Origin: Lobosporangium transversale
Taxonomy: Eukaryota; Mortierellomycota; Mortierellomycetes; Mortierellales; Mortierellaceae
Direction of reading: 5' to 3'
DNA length: 64,000 bases
NCBI RefSeq assembly: GCF_002105155.1
Contig: NW_019028994.1
Location: 558,001 to 622,000 of the forward strand
The notes beneath the pieces are model-generated. The model did no database searches, was not told the origin of the DNA, and saw only the letters and a program-made list of their open reading frames with translations. Made by a program: the position numbers and the translations under genes. Below are positions 1 through 10,537 of this stretch, in pieces (position 1 is the first letter of the stretch; every line of letters starts with the position of its first letter).

Positions 1-431
1 TTGCTCTTCTCTCACAGGCTGGGACTTGACATTTTGGTTAAATTTCTAAGTCGAAAACACCGCAGGAAAGGCTCTTTTTTTTTTGTCATTTTTTTTTAAG
101 CAAAGTTTGCAGATCACAAGAAAATGGCCTACATGTGAAGCATGCTATTGTTTTTCTTGCTCTCATTTCACAACCTCATTTATTCATTACGAAATTTACC
201 TCCCATCATTCTCATCTTAAAAAAAAAAAAAAGCTCCCTGTGGTGTAAATGACTTGGAAATAAAAAAAAAAATAAAAAAAAAGAGCCTTTCCTGTGGTGT
301 GTTCAACTTAGAAATTTTTTAGACCTCCAGCCAAAATGTCACGTTTGGTCCCAGAGAAGTGTCTGCAGGAGCATGCCACGTTTGCCTTTCGGCGCGTGCA
401 TGTGCACATGAACTTCGCCCTCAGGCTTGCA
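1..431. repeat. Foldback/MITE-like repeat, copy 1 (left part cut by the window edge)
   Basis: The segment shares long stretches with 5172-5655. Its right end (about 310-431), read in reverse complement, matches the left end of the second copy: a 'gcctgagg..gaagttcatg' end, then a gene-free block containing 'tgacattttggctggaggtc'. The left end (1-60) carries the same words in forward orientation, so the unit is an inverted repeat with a centre rich in A/T runs. No ORF of note lies inside. A non-autonomous foldback or MITE-like element is the simplest reading; target-site duplications were not identified. Confidence 0.6.
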
Positions 432-512
432 CAAAACCAATATTATTGAGTCCATTCTTAACGTCCAAATGCCAAGTTTTTTCTTTATTACTCTCAAGCA
501 ATGAACTAGACT

Positions 513-750
513 TTATGGGGCAACTAATATAATTGCTGGGATATCTACTTGATCATCCTCCTCTTTTTCTTCATTGCCATCTTTTCTTTCTTTGCTGTCA
601 TTCTCCCCATCCTTCCTAAAGTTTGACGCGTCAAGGGTTTTCTCTAAAGCATAATTTTGCTTAGATATCACCAAGAAAGCACTGATACAAAAAATTATTG
701 TTCGCGTCTGAACACTTACAATATGAGCAACAGCTTCTTGTTCTTGGAAT
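513..750 (-). CDS. Possible small two-exon gene, unknown function
   Basis: On the minus strand a short frame begins with ATG near 741-750, runs about 15-17 codons, meets a good GTAAGT donor and, about 60 nt later, a TCTAAG acceptor, then continues for about 47 codons rich in Lys, Glu and Asp to a stop at 513. The putative intron is a multiple of three and open, so the frame is uninterrupted with or without splicing. No domain is recognised. Support is limited to the open frame and the consensus splice signals; it could be a chance ORF or a fragment of a larger lost gene. Confidence 0.25.
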
Positions 751-1009
751 GAGGTATTAGACATGCTCATAGTGGGATGAATGTAAGGTGAAGAGTGGAT
801 GTGCACACTTTCGATTGTGTGGTGAAAACAAGAGAGTTAAAGAGATGAATAGTGTTTGTGTATTTAAATAATACATGTTATGTCACACTTGGGGGCCAAT
901 TTAATCTTTAATCGCATGGCGTCTTGTGCAACAAGAAAAAAAAATTTCTCACACACACAGCATAGCCCAACCTTGAAATAAAGGAACAAATTTATCAATT
1001 GTCGCTCCT

Positions 1010-1255
1010 TTCTTTAACTTGCTTCACTTCATTTTTGCACTCTCCTCTTCCTTTTCTTCCTTTATCCTCTTTTCACTTTTTTCTTATTTCCCCCCAGTTT
1101 TGCTCCCTTCACATATCTTCTCCTCTTCCTTTTTCATTTATTCCAAGCTTTCATTCATTGCCTTTCCTTTCCTTTCCTTCCTTTTTTTTTTTTTTTTTTT
1201 CTTTTTTCTTTTTTTCTTTTTTTCTTTTTTTCTTTTCCTCCCTCATCTTCATCTC
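1010..1255 (+). promoter_or_regulatory. Pyrimidine-rich tract upstream of the Crinkler gene
   Basis: Nearly 250 nt of C/T-dominated sequence, ending in a run of about 20 T and repeated T-runs separated by single C, lies about 130 nt before the Crinkler start. Comparable CT-rich leaders occur before the zinc-finger gene at 46428. It probably belongs to the promoter or 5' UTR; the ORFs across it are low-complexity Phe/Ser shadows. Confidence 0.4.
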
Positions 1256-1387
1256 CACAGCTTACATTGTCACAATTTTGAACCATCCTGCTACTGACTT
1301 ACCATACTTAACAATTTGATCAAACTTGTCCTGTTTTCTGTCCTCCGTCCATTTACACCCTTGTTTTTAAACAGTTTTGAAATCACA

Positions 1388-4344
1388 ATGGGAAGCGGAA
1401 CAACAACACCAAATGGTCCATCTAGACGTGGTTCGACTGAAAGAGAAAGAGAGGTTGAGAAAGAGCCAACCAACCTAAGGATTTATTGTATTGTTGGTGG
1501 AGAAGCAACGTCTTTTCCTGCAAATATCCCTTCTGATCGTTCAGTCGGCGAACTCAAGCAAGCCATCTATTCGCCTGCTAGATTTGGTGATATCCCACCG
1601 GAGAAGCTCACTCTCAAGCTCATCCCCGGCGGCACAACGAAGAAAGGATTGGAAACATTATCCGAAGAATCGCTTGTAGTGCTCGATGAACTTGAAGAAC
1701 TCAGCACTTATTTTCCAAAAGGTGCAGCAAAAGGTCGCATTCACATCATTGTCAAGCTGCCGCCGCCAGGTATGTATTTAGCTCTTGATGGACTGATGGC
1801 TGTTGATATTTTTAATTGACGAAGCTTATTGTCATTCATGACGTCATTGATGTAATTCAAAACAGCTCTTTATGTTTGAGATGTATCATGGCTAAACTAT
1901 CTAACCAGGGGCGGCTTTGGATTTCTTTATAAAAAGAATTTGAAAAGTCGCCCCATGGTTCGTGCCTATACTCTGACTCTCACTGTCCTCTCGCGAGTCT
2001 TTTTACTTGGGCTTATTTCGGCTCCCCACTGCCCTATCGCATACAAGTACTTTTATCAAGGCCCTATCTAACTATCCTCTTGTTTGTTTATTGCGTGGAT
2101 TTAAACAGCCCCAAGAAGTCCAAAAAGGAGCCTAGAAGACATAGAAGACGGAGGTTCAGAAGGTGAGTTCATCCCGCTCATAGTTTTGATGATTCTTGAG
2201 GAAGTTTGTTTATTTCATACTCACGTCAGTCTCGCTATTCTTTTATGCTCAAAGAGCACTTTACAAAGCGCCTTCGCCCCTCGGAATCCCCAGAAGTTTA
2301 TACTTTAGCCAATGGGCAGACAGTATCTTTACCCAAGTTCATGATAGATATGCTCAATGAGACCAGCCTCCAGCCGGAAAGTCGCTTGAATTTCTCATCA
2401 CTGAAGGATGTTAAGGTAGGCGAAGAGGTCGAGATAAGAAGCCTTGGTCGTAGCCCAAAGTTCTTTGGATTAGCTAGTCAGAATCTCCTTGTTACCGAGC
2501 AGATGATGGAATTATGGGAAGCGATGACCGAGTCTAAGTTTCCGTTTACAAAATGTTTGTCTGGCCCCATGGGAGTCGGGAAGTCCTATATAACCTGGTT
2601 TCTTGCCGCTAAGGCATATGCTCACGGCTGGCAAGTTCTTTACATCCCTGATGCAAAGAACTTTTCTGTCTGTAGGGCGGAAGATGACGCATCAGCAATA
2701 ATTTGTCAGATCTTCCTAGATCTCAATAAGGATATCTTGACTGCAGAAGAACTCTCCATCATGGCAAACCTTGAAAGCAGTGGATCACTTATTTCAACTA
2801 TTGCTAGGCATATAATATGCTTATTCCAACGAGGACGTCAAAAGACTCTCTTCATCGTCGATGAGCATGGTTCTTTGTTTTATGGTGACAAAGCAGCAAC
2901 AGATAGGTTTCCTGTCCTGTCTAATCTGGATAGCTTCAACACTTGGTTAACAAATGGTGGTGGAGTATGTGTTGTGTTTACGGGCACTGCGCATGGCAAG
3001 TTTGAAAGGACCATCCTCAGGGATCCAGACGAATATCTCGTTTATGTCGAACCTTTATCACAAGATACATTCGAAAAACTATTCAAAATTACCATTGCTC
3101 CCTTCGATTTGACATCTCAAAAGAGCCTCATGAGCCGCATGAACGCAATTATCGGGATTATCAACCGAGTGCCACGTGATTTGGTCAGATTCGCCAAATC
3201 AATTATGCTCATAAAAGGAGGACAGCTCACGGTGGAACAGATCGACGACGGTTTAGAAGCATACGACAGAAAATGCTTCGATTCCTATTCCAATGAAATA
3301 TCGGCTCATTTGAACAAGCTCGAAGGAATCTGGAAGGAAATAACTATCCAAGCGCTGACAAAAATGTTCTTACCTGGACGTCAGGGCTCACAACCGGGAA
3401 CTTTTGGATGGGAGTTCCTTGATACGGGGATGGTTTATCGGTCGACTAACGAGAGAAATGTGCCTGAATACCGTCCCATTAATTACCCTGCACAAAGAGC
3501 GATATTGAATTTATACAGAGTCATCCCATTGCCAGATTCTCTTCGAAGTGTACTTGCTTCTGGTAATTTTGATGGGAGCCAATTTCAAGAGGCCCTATTT
3601 CGGGAGCTTATTAGAGGATATTCTCATACATTCGAGTCAACAGATCTTGCAGGCGGAAACAAGATGGATACTATTTTCAACATCTCGGGATACGAGCTAT
3701 TAGGAAAGCCACCAAGGATGCTTGGAACTGTAGAAGAAGATGGCAAAAGGATCCTGATAAACGGAGGCTCGTATGCACGATTCGATTTTATATTGGGCTA
3801 CATGTTCATCCAAGTGTCGGTTAGTTCGTTCACGGTCCATAACGACCCAAATCGCTCAGCATGCATTGACAGGGCATTTTGGAAAAGGAAGACCACAGGC
3901 AAGAACCAGATTGAGGAATATTTGGATGTTGCATTTGGTGGTGTTCACCAAGCAACTATGACTGAAGAGCCTGCTGATGACAAGAACGACAATATAACCA
4001 GCAATAACAAGGGAAAGAGCAATAGGGGGAGAGGTAACAACCAGAGCGATGGCAAAGGAACCAATAACGGAGTTAAGAAAAGAAAGAAGGGAAATGATGA
4101 GGGTAGTGATAACAAGAATGGTGAAGGGAGCAGTAAGAAAAGAAAGACCGTCAAGAAGTTTGCGGTCACAAGAGATGGAAAGCCCTGCAATGACTTTCAA
4201 ATTGTCTACATCTGTGGTGGAAATAAAGCTGATAAAAATGCAGAGCCTCCTAATCACACAGGCAAAGTCACCGAATATCCTCAAGTCAGACATATATGCT
4301 ACGATGAACTCAAGTCGAAGTTATTTCGGGCTTATATGTCGTAG
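1388..4344 (+). CDS. Crinkler-type (CRN) protein with P-loop NTPase and nuclease-like C-terminal region
   Basis: Model: exons 1388-1769, 2109-2162 and 2255-4344, total 2526 nt, 841 aa. Phase is continuous only if the third exon starts at 2255 after acceptor CAAAG; the nearer CAG at 2229 would shift the frame. Residues about 30-125 form a ubiquitin-like header typical of CRN proteins (ILRIYCIV-like strand, SVGELKQAI, LTLKLIPGG, IHIIVKLPPP). A Walker A motif GPMGVGKS lies near residue 250 and a Walker B-like TLFIVDEHG near 345. Near 655 the stretch RFDFILGYMFIQVSVS resembles the restriction-endonuclease-fold core described in CRN proteins. Residues about 716-780 are an Asn/Lys/Gly-rich insert with KKRKK-type basic clusters that could act as nuclear localisation signals. 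No signal peptide is visible. CRN proteins are known as secreted or nuclear effectors in oomycetes and chytrids and are also common in saprotrophic and mycorrhizal fungi; the role here is unknown. AATAAA follows at 4377. Confidence 0.85.
1908..1954. repeat. 47-bp palindrome in Crinkler intron 1
   Basis: The sequence runs from GGGGCGGCTTTGGATTTC through a central TTTATAAA-like core to GAAAAGTCGCCCC, so the two halves can pair almost end to end. It lies wholly inside the predicted first intron (1770-2108). A second copy, including the 3' tail CATGGTYCGTGC, is at 4538-4586. It may be a miniature foldback insertion or a structured RNA element. Confidence 0.75.
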
Positions 4345-4376
4345 TCACCTAAATCAACTCGAAATTTTGGACAGTC

Positions 4377-4382
4377 AATAAA
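4377..4382 (+). terminator. Polyadenylation signal AATAAA of the Crinkler gene
   Basis: A perfect AATAAA lies 33 nt after the TAG stop codon, a usual fungal position for a poly(A) signal. Confidence 0.5.
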
Positions 4383-4537
4383 AGACTTGTATTATACATC
4401 TGCATCACAAAAGGCGCTATTTCAATCGCCATTGCCGATCCACTCAAGTATCCATTCATTCATTCATAGCTATGGGAGCTGTTCTGTTCAAAACTGTGAA
4501 TCCGTTTCATTGCTCCACCTCGGTGAAATGTTTAGCC

Positions 4538-4586
4538 GGGGACGACTTTGGATTTCTTTATAAAAAGAATTTGAAAAGTCGCCCCC
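4538..4586. repeat. Second copy of the 47-bp palindrome, downstream of the Crinkler gene
   Basis: This copy differs from the one at 1908 by only a few bases: GGGGACGACTTTGG at the left, an identical central part, GTCGCCCCC at the right, and the same CATGG..CGTGC tail. Both copies have the same orientation and are tied to the same gene, one intronic and one about 190 bp past the stop. Confidence 0.75.
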
Positions 4587-5171
4587 ATGGTCCGTGCGCG
4601 CCATAGAGATCCTCGCTCACTTGTTAAGGCGACTGTTCGATGCTTGTTGGTTTTCCAAATCTGCTCTGATTTCACCGCAATCTAGCGGAATTGATTAGCA
4701 TCCCTTGAATAACTGCCATCCAGAGGGACTACTTCGAATAGACAGTGTTGTTCAAAACAATAAAACTTGACTGAAAGTCTGCTAATCCTCAAATCATGAG
4801 GCAAATAATGCCTCTGAACGCTTCAATAGGATTATGGCGAGCTTTTGGGGTGCAGAAAAGACAAGATTGTTACTTTTGAGCAATGAAGGATATAGGATTT
4901 GTTCCTTGGAGGCACACCTTTTTGAAACCACGCTTGTTGCTAGTAAAAACACAAATGGTTCTCGTTTTCCGCATAATTTCAGCGCTTCCACAATCCAAGG
5001 GCTGTGATATAGCCATTAAATGCTACATGTTTGTCGAAGTATTGACACATCCCTTGCAAAAGTTCAGATGTATGCTAAGAATATTGTTTAAGGGACGTAG
5101 AGTAGTCAATAGCATGTGGCAGTGTTCAGGTGTTTATACAGTATCAGATGGGTTCACTAGGCTCGTCACCA
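4587..5171. other. Intergenic, no supported gene
   Basis: Only short frames without domain signal were seen between the downstream palindrome and the second foldback repeat. Nothing resembling a Crinkler or transposase remnant was found. Confidence 0.4.
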
Positions 5172-5655
5172 GCCTGAGGACGAAGTTCATGTGCACATGC
5201 ACAGGCTGGGACCAAACTTGACATTTTGGCTGGAGGTCTCTTTTTTTAAATTTGATGAAAAATTTCCAAGTCGAACACACCGCTAGGAAAGGCTTTTTTT
5301 TTTCTAAGTCATTTACACTAGAGAAAATAGCTTTTTTTTTTTTTTTTTTTTTTTTTTCAAGCAAAGTCCTACAGATCACAGGAAAATGGCCTACGTGTGA
5401 AGCATGCTACTATTTTTCTTGCTCTCATTTCACAATCTCATTTATTCATCCGGTTACCACTACGAAATATACCTATCATCATTCTCATCTTTAAAAAAAA
5501 AAAAAATAGAAAAACTAAGCTATTCCCTGTGGCGCAAATGACCAAGAAAAAAAAAAGAGCTCCCGCGGTGTTCGACTTGGGGAATTTTTTCAGAGAAGTG
5601 TCTGCAAGAGCAAGCCACATTTGCCTTTCAGGCAGTGACCTGTACTGGTGTACTT
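5172..5655. repeat. Foldback/MITE-like repeat, copy 2
   Basis: The left end reads 'gcctgaggacgaagttcatg', followed by 'tgacattttggctggaggtc', a block on the theme 'tccaagtcgaacacaccgc', long A and T runs, then a central part ('gcagatcac..gaaaatggcc') also seen at 107-170. The right side (about 5570-5640) is the degraded inverted counterpart. Together with copy 1 it brackets the Crinkler gene. No coding capacity is apparent, so it is probably a non-autonomous element. Confidence 0.6.
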
Positions 5656-5687
5656 AACATACGTATAAATCGCAATTTCATTTGGTC

Positions 5688-5822
5688 ATGATACCTTATA
5701 TTTTTAATGATTGAATTGTTCTGGTGGCATTTCAATACGTGACGGACTTGCAACAATACTCGCAACAAGCGAGCCAATTGGCTGCCAATACACTCGAAAG
5801 TATTCAAAAAATATAAGGTATA
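5688..5822. repeat. Inverted repeat with arms of about 17 bp
   Basis: The arm 'gataccttatattttt' (about 5690-5705) is matched in inverted form by 'aaaaaatataaggtat' (about 5805-5821), with about 100 nt between. No ORF lies inside. It could be a small degenerate MITE or chance in AT-rich DNA. The rest of 5656-6244 holds no supported gene. Confidence 0.35.
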
Positions 5823-6244
5823 TATTTTACTATTTTACTATTTGGCAACCCGAGTTGTCACGCAAAAGAAAAAAAATTGAGAAAAATAATTAAGGGGGGG
5901 TTGTCAAATAGACTAATTCTAAATTTATTAGGTATCACGTGCACTGGCCATCGATTATATTGCACTACTACTTACGTATCATGCATTCAGCGTCCCAAGA
6001 AATGCACTGTATACCTAGGCACCTTTTTTTTCATCTTTAATGCTGATTGGCGCAAATGAGATCACGCCATGTAAGAAAAGGTTGATTTGTAATGTCAGGA
6101 ATGAATGAGGATGAAGCTGACAAAAGGAAAGGTGAGAACAATAAATTGAAGTTCATTTTGCTTCTCATTCTTTCATTCCTCTTTAACTAATCTATCTCAC
6201 AAAACCACGTCATTAGATCTACCCGCTTTCATATTACTTAAATT

Positions 6245-6907
6245 ATGTCTTCCTCTAACAACACTGCTTCCTCTTCCACCAGCCAAGTTGCTGGCAAAAA
6301 ACGCGCTCGTGAGGAATTGGAAAACGACAAAAGCGCAAGTCGCCAGACCTCACCTTCCCTAGAAGGTCCACCTGCTGCCCTAGCGTTCTACTATGTGTCA
6401 TGGGAACGTCCCACCAAAAATATACACGAACTCCAGGAGCTCTTTCTTGAGGGTCCATTCTGTACTTTCAGGGAGCGGGAAGACAGTGAGCTTTATCAGG
6501 ATGGCGATGAAGGGAGTCCTCGCAAGATCCTCTTTCTAGAGGGAGTGCTAAAACGCGATTTGTCCAGCAAACCCGTGACGCGTGGCATATTTGAGATTTT
6601 CGGGCTTCATGAACCATCGCTGATCAAGCAGCTGAAGCGTCGTGACCTCAGGCTGATCAAAAACACGGAATTGCAACGGTTAGAAGCGTTAGCTAGGGCC
6701 TCGCAACGTGCACCGGCTGCTGTCGTTTCAGTTGCAACAGAGACTGACCGTCCAGAGTCGACGCTAGAGATGTCAGAACGACAGCTCCGAACGGTTCTCA
6801 CTGAACTGGAATCAGTTAATGTGGACTCGCCTCGTAGCAAGCTTTTGCAAGAAAAAGCAGCACTGTTGTTAGATGTGTATAGAACCTTTAAACCAGTTGC
6901 GGAATAA
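6245..6907 (+). CDS. Hypothetical protein, 220 aa, intronless
   Basis: An uninterrupted frame opens with a Ser/Thr/Asn-rich tail (residues 1-40), then a globular-looking segment (about 45-140: ALAFYYVSWERP, KILFLEGVLKR, GIFEIFGLHEPSLIKQL) and a charged, helix-prone C-terminus (about 140-215) that could form a coiled coil. The start is the first ATG after an AT-rich leader with in-frame stops. No domain was recognised. The gene ends 89 bp before the 3' end of the Crypton gene on the other strand, so it may be element cargo or merely a neighbour. Confidence 0.6.
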   Translation: MSSSNNTASSSTSQVAGKKRAREELENDKSASRQTSPSLEGPPAALAFYYVSWERPTKNIHELQELFLEGPFCTFREREDSELYQDGDEGSPRKILFLEGVLKRDLSSKPVTRGIFEIFGLHEPSLIKQLKRRDLRLIKNTELQRLEALARASQRAPAAVVSVATETDRPESTLEMSERQLRTVLTELESVNVDSPRSKLLQEKAALLLDVYRTFKPVAE

Positions 6908-6996
6908 AGTGTTGTTTTCAAAAATATATATTATCATGAGTATAAAAAATTCGTACGGCGGTGCACTTTGGAAGAGTACATCAAAACCATAGCTTT

Positions 6997-9900
6997 TTAT
7001 TTGCCCTTCTTCTTTTGGATAGACTTAAAGTACGCGTTTGAGGACCCAGCTTGCCTGATTGCAGTATCCATTGTCGTTTTTGCCTTTATAACTCTGTCGT
7101 TCAGTGTTGGTCCTTCAGTCTTCAGGACCTCAGCCAGAGTAGCAAAGATAATTCTTCGCTTGAGCATATACTGGTTCCTAAGATTAGGATTCCAGCCTTT
7201 GCGCCAGTCCTTTTGGAACCTGTTCAAACTCCAAATCGATGGCTTTGCCCCCTGGGCCGTAAACCATTCATCCCAAAGAGGAAAAAGAGGGGTGACCCTT
7301 GACAACATAGAGAAATTTGGGGCTGCAGCTCTGACTTGGTCAATTGGGAGCTGCAAGTAAGTCTCTGCAATCTTATCCGCTAAACATTCCAACTTCATTG
7401 TTTCCATGGCTTCATTTATCCCTCCATCTTCCTCTTGTTCCTGCACCTCGGGGTCTACTTGGTCTAGTTGCTCATTTTGGCCTGGTTGCCCGTCTTGGTC
7501 TGGTCGCTCATCCTGCTCTGGTTGCTGCTCCAAAGCATCCATCCCCCTTTGTTCAAATCCCCGCGGCTGCTCCTGGAGATGCTGCCTTGGAGGTATATGA
7601 TGTATAAGGTCATTCAACTGTTGTTCTTGCTCTTTCGCTTGACGCTGCTCTTGTTGCGTCAGAATGCGATGCTCGTTCTCCATATCACTAGCTAAATGCC
7701 CAAAAGACCTGGCGGTTGTCTTCGTAAGGTCCGACATTACAGTTTGAAGCCCTTGTACAATGGTTATCATCTCACGATGCATATGACTGCATGTTCTAGA
7801 CCAACCAGCATTACTATTCTCCGCTGTAGCTTGGAGTGCGCCCATAAAATCATTACGTACGTAATGATCCAAAGATGACACGCTCGATTTGATGGCTTGA
7901 AGCTCTTGATGGATGACTGGAGCATTGAAACGGAGACTGTCGTTTGTTGGTGATTGTGTCTTCTGCATGGCATCGTGAAGTCGCAAAGAAAACTCTTGGA
8001 ACAGTTGCGACGAAAACACAGGGTTACTAGTGAAAACGTGGTGCTGGCTGTAGATACACAATGGATCGCCATTGCACGCCATCAGAGCAACTGCATCTTG
8101 TAAAATAACCTTGCGCAAGTGGGCTAGGATAAGCATGATTCGCATGGCTGGAATGTACTCAGCTGGATAAGGTACTGACTCATTGTCAGGACGATTCAGA
8201 TCTTCGGGACGATCCATCATAACGTTCTCCATCCATCTGGCCCAATCGACATTGTCTGGAAACAGCTCCTCAATGAATGGAAAGATTTGCTTCTGTAATT
8301 CAACAGGCGGTATAACGGTGTTCCGTGGAAGCCAGAAATCCTCATTCTCGTGGAGAAATCCGGCCATTTTAAATGGTACAGTCTGCGCTACCGGACTAAG
8401 GTAATGCGTTACCAAGCGGCGATGGTTCCAATTACCATGTTGGGCAATATCTTCGATGCTAGCCCCATTGGCTTGCGCATGTTGCGCCCCATTGGCTTGC
8501 GCATGTTGCGCCCCAGCCTTACGGCCACTATGAGTAACCTTGGATGATGTGTAATGCGCTAGCTTCATCACCTCACTTAGAGATCTGAGTATGGCTATGC
8601 TATTGGTTAGGAAACAGAGTAAAAAAACTTCATGTAATGGCGTATTTGCATTTCTGATAATTTCACTTGCCTGTAGAGAGTCGCAGCATCCATCGCTTTG
8701 TATTTGTCAGAGGCATGTACAAGGTACTGGGATTTCCAGTCATGCATGCGGAAATTTGGAGTAGATTCTTTCGTCTGTTGTGTAAGGTAAAGGGGTATTT
8801 TAATCATGGATGAATATTAATAGACAGCTTATATGCTGAGTTAATCTTCAACAGCAACCCATAGAAGCAGCCAATACGAACCATCCACTGCTCGAATAGA
8901 TAAAAAGCGAGGCATCCAACAGGGCAAATCTCTACGTCCTTGTTACGAATAAATACAGAATGGAGCGTATGATCATTGTTCATTATTCCTTGAGGGATTG
9001 CTATTACAATCCCAAGTGCGAACTGGTGTCCATTTCCAGCAGTCGCAAAGTGGTGGGGAAATAAGTGGCTCACTAAGGCATCTCGTATACTTTGTCCCCG
9101 AGTGATCATAAAATGATTAAATGCAAAACACAGACGATTACGCGCGCCAACTAGCTTCTGTGTCCTGGAGACAGCACTCAGATGCTTATAGCTCCTGCTC
9201 CACGAGATCTTCATAAATTTCTTGAACATAGATAGAGGATATCCCGCACCAACTGTCAGTTGCAGAACGTCCTGGGACGACGTTCTTTTGTGATGCCTGT
9301 AAATCAAGATAAGCCGGATAGAATAGTTGTAAGGCAGAGTTTTATGCAAGGCAGCTATAATAGAGTCACAATACCCACTATATTTTCTAAAACTTACTCC
9401 TTTCTATACCCGTCCAATAGCGCGATAACTTCAGGGACGCGTGTAGTACCTATCACATTTGCGGCCACGTTGTTATCCGAACACTGTTGAATGTAGAGAT
9501 CTCGAATTCCTTTGAGATAAAACGCGATCGTTGGGTAAGCAGGATAATCGCCTTCATAGCTTTCTGTCTTGTGGACACGAGCGGGCAACACACTGAGATG
9601 AGGGTTCTCTTCATCTATTATGACTTTTGGAGCCAAGAGCTCGCGGACATACACTAGGACCTTTTCACGAGTGACCGTGTTATCGTCGCTGTACCTCTTG
9701 CGCTCGCACCATTCCTTGGGATGAATAGAATGAATTATAAGCTTTGAGCTATTTCTCCATATGGCATATATCCACCTTGTATCTAGTGACTAAGGAAATG
9801 CTTACGTTCCAATGTTTCTGATAAGCTTTATACTGCTCTTGAGTGGACCTTGCTTGATTATTTTTACGGACGGCCGAGGCTAATAGTATTGACTCTCTCT

Positions 9901-10537
9901 CAGACAGCGCGTTGCTAAGGTCATAGTCAGCCTGTGTAAGTGGTCGCTGTGGCCTATGCTGTTGTTGTGTAACGATGGGCGTTGAGCTAGCTGTTGAGGT
10001 AATCGTTGCAAGATCATCTGTTCCAGCTTCGAACATATCTATGGCAGGGCGCTTCCGTGTTCCTGACTTTTCTTTCAACTTCCTCTTTAGCGGCATTACT
10101 GGGCAATAGATACAGCATTCAGCATTGTAAGAAGAGTAAGAGGGTTGATGGTCTACCAAATTAATTTTCAAAATAAAAAAGTGGGAGAAATGATGCTGGT
10201 TACCTAATTCTCCATCCTGTTCATCCTGTTCATCCTGTTCATCCTGTTCATCCTGTTCATCCTGTTCATCCTGTTCATCCTGTTCATCCTGTTCATCCTG
10301 TTCATCCTGTTCATCCTGTTCATCCTGTTCATCCTGTTCATCCTGTTCATCCTGTTCATCCTGTTCATCCTGTTCATCCTGTTCATCCTGTTCATCCTGT
10401 TCATCCTGTTCATCCTGTTCATCCTGTTCATACAGCACTGCTTCGGGATCGACGGCCTCATTCATCGACTGTAACTCTGCACTTTGTTGAAGAATGGCTT
10501 CAATATCCTCTGCCTCTGGTTCAAAAGTAACGTTCAT
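6997..10537 (-). CDS. Crypton-type tyrosine recombinase with GCR1_C-like DNA-binding domain
   Basis: Minus-strand model: exons 10537-10204, 10098-9806, 9714-9398, 9296-8882, 8774-8671 and 8575-6997, giving 1013 aa. The last intron uses a GC-AG donor (GCAAGT). The first intron (105 nt) is open and in frame, so it may be retained. The N-terminus has an acidic Glu-Gln-Asp repeat, then a basic segment and a core-binding region. The tyrosine-recombinase catalytic set is visible: a candidate Arg in RGQSIRD (about 381), the box THSGR (H-x-x-R, about 503), the QHGNW box, and the nucleophile in THYLSP (about 546). The C-terminal part near 913-990 (PLFPLWDEW, FQKDW) resembles the GCR1_C domain of fungal Cryptons. 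Cryptons move by recombinase-mediated excision and integration. An eight-residue tandem duplication (GAQHAQAN) sits between HSGR and the HGNW box. Element ends were not identified. Confidence 0.8.
10212..10433 (-). repeat. 9-bp coding minisatellite (Glu-Gln-Asp repeat) in the Crypton gene
   Basis: About 24 almost perfect copies of the nonamer 'catcctgtt' (plus strand) encode a Glu-Gln-Asp tripeptide array near the recombinase N-terminus. Near-perfect identity between units indicates recent slippage expansion. All units are in frame. Confidence 0.95.

Noticed and set aside
3856..4293. 145-aa minus-strand frame opposite the Crinkler C-terminus
   Set aside because: It mirrors the Lys/Asn-rich coding repeat of the real gene, has no domain, and disappears outside that stretch.
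10212..10433. Regular repeat considered as a CRISPR array
   Set aside because: Units are contiguous 9-mers without spacers, in a eukaryotic coding frame.
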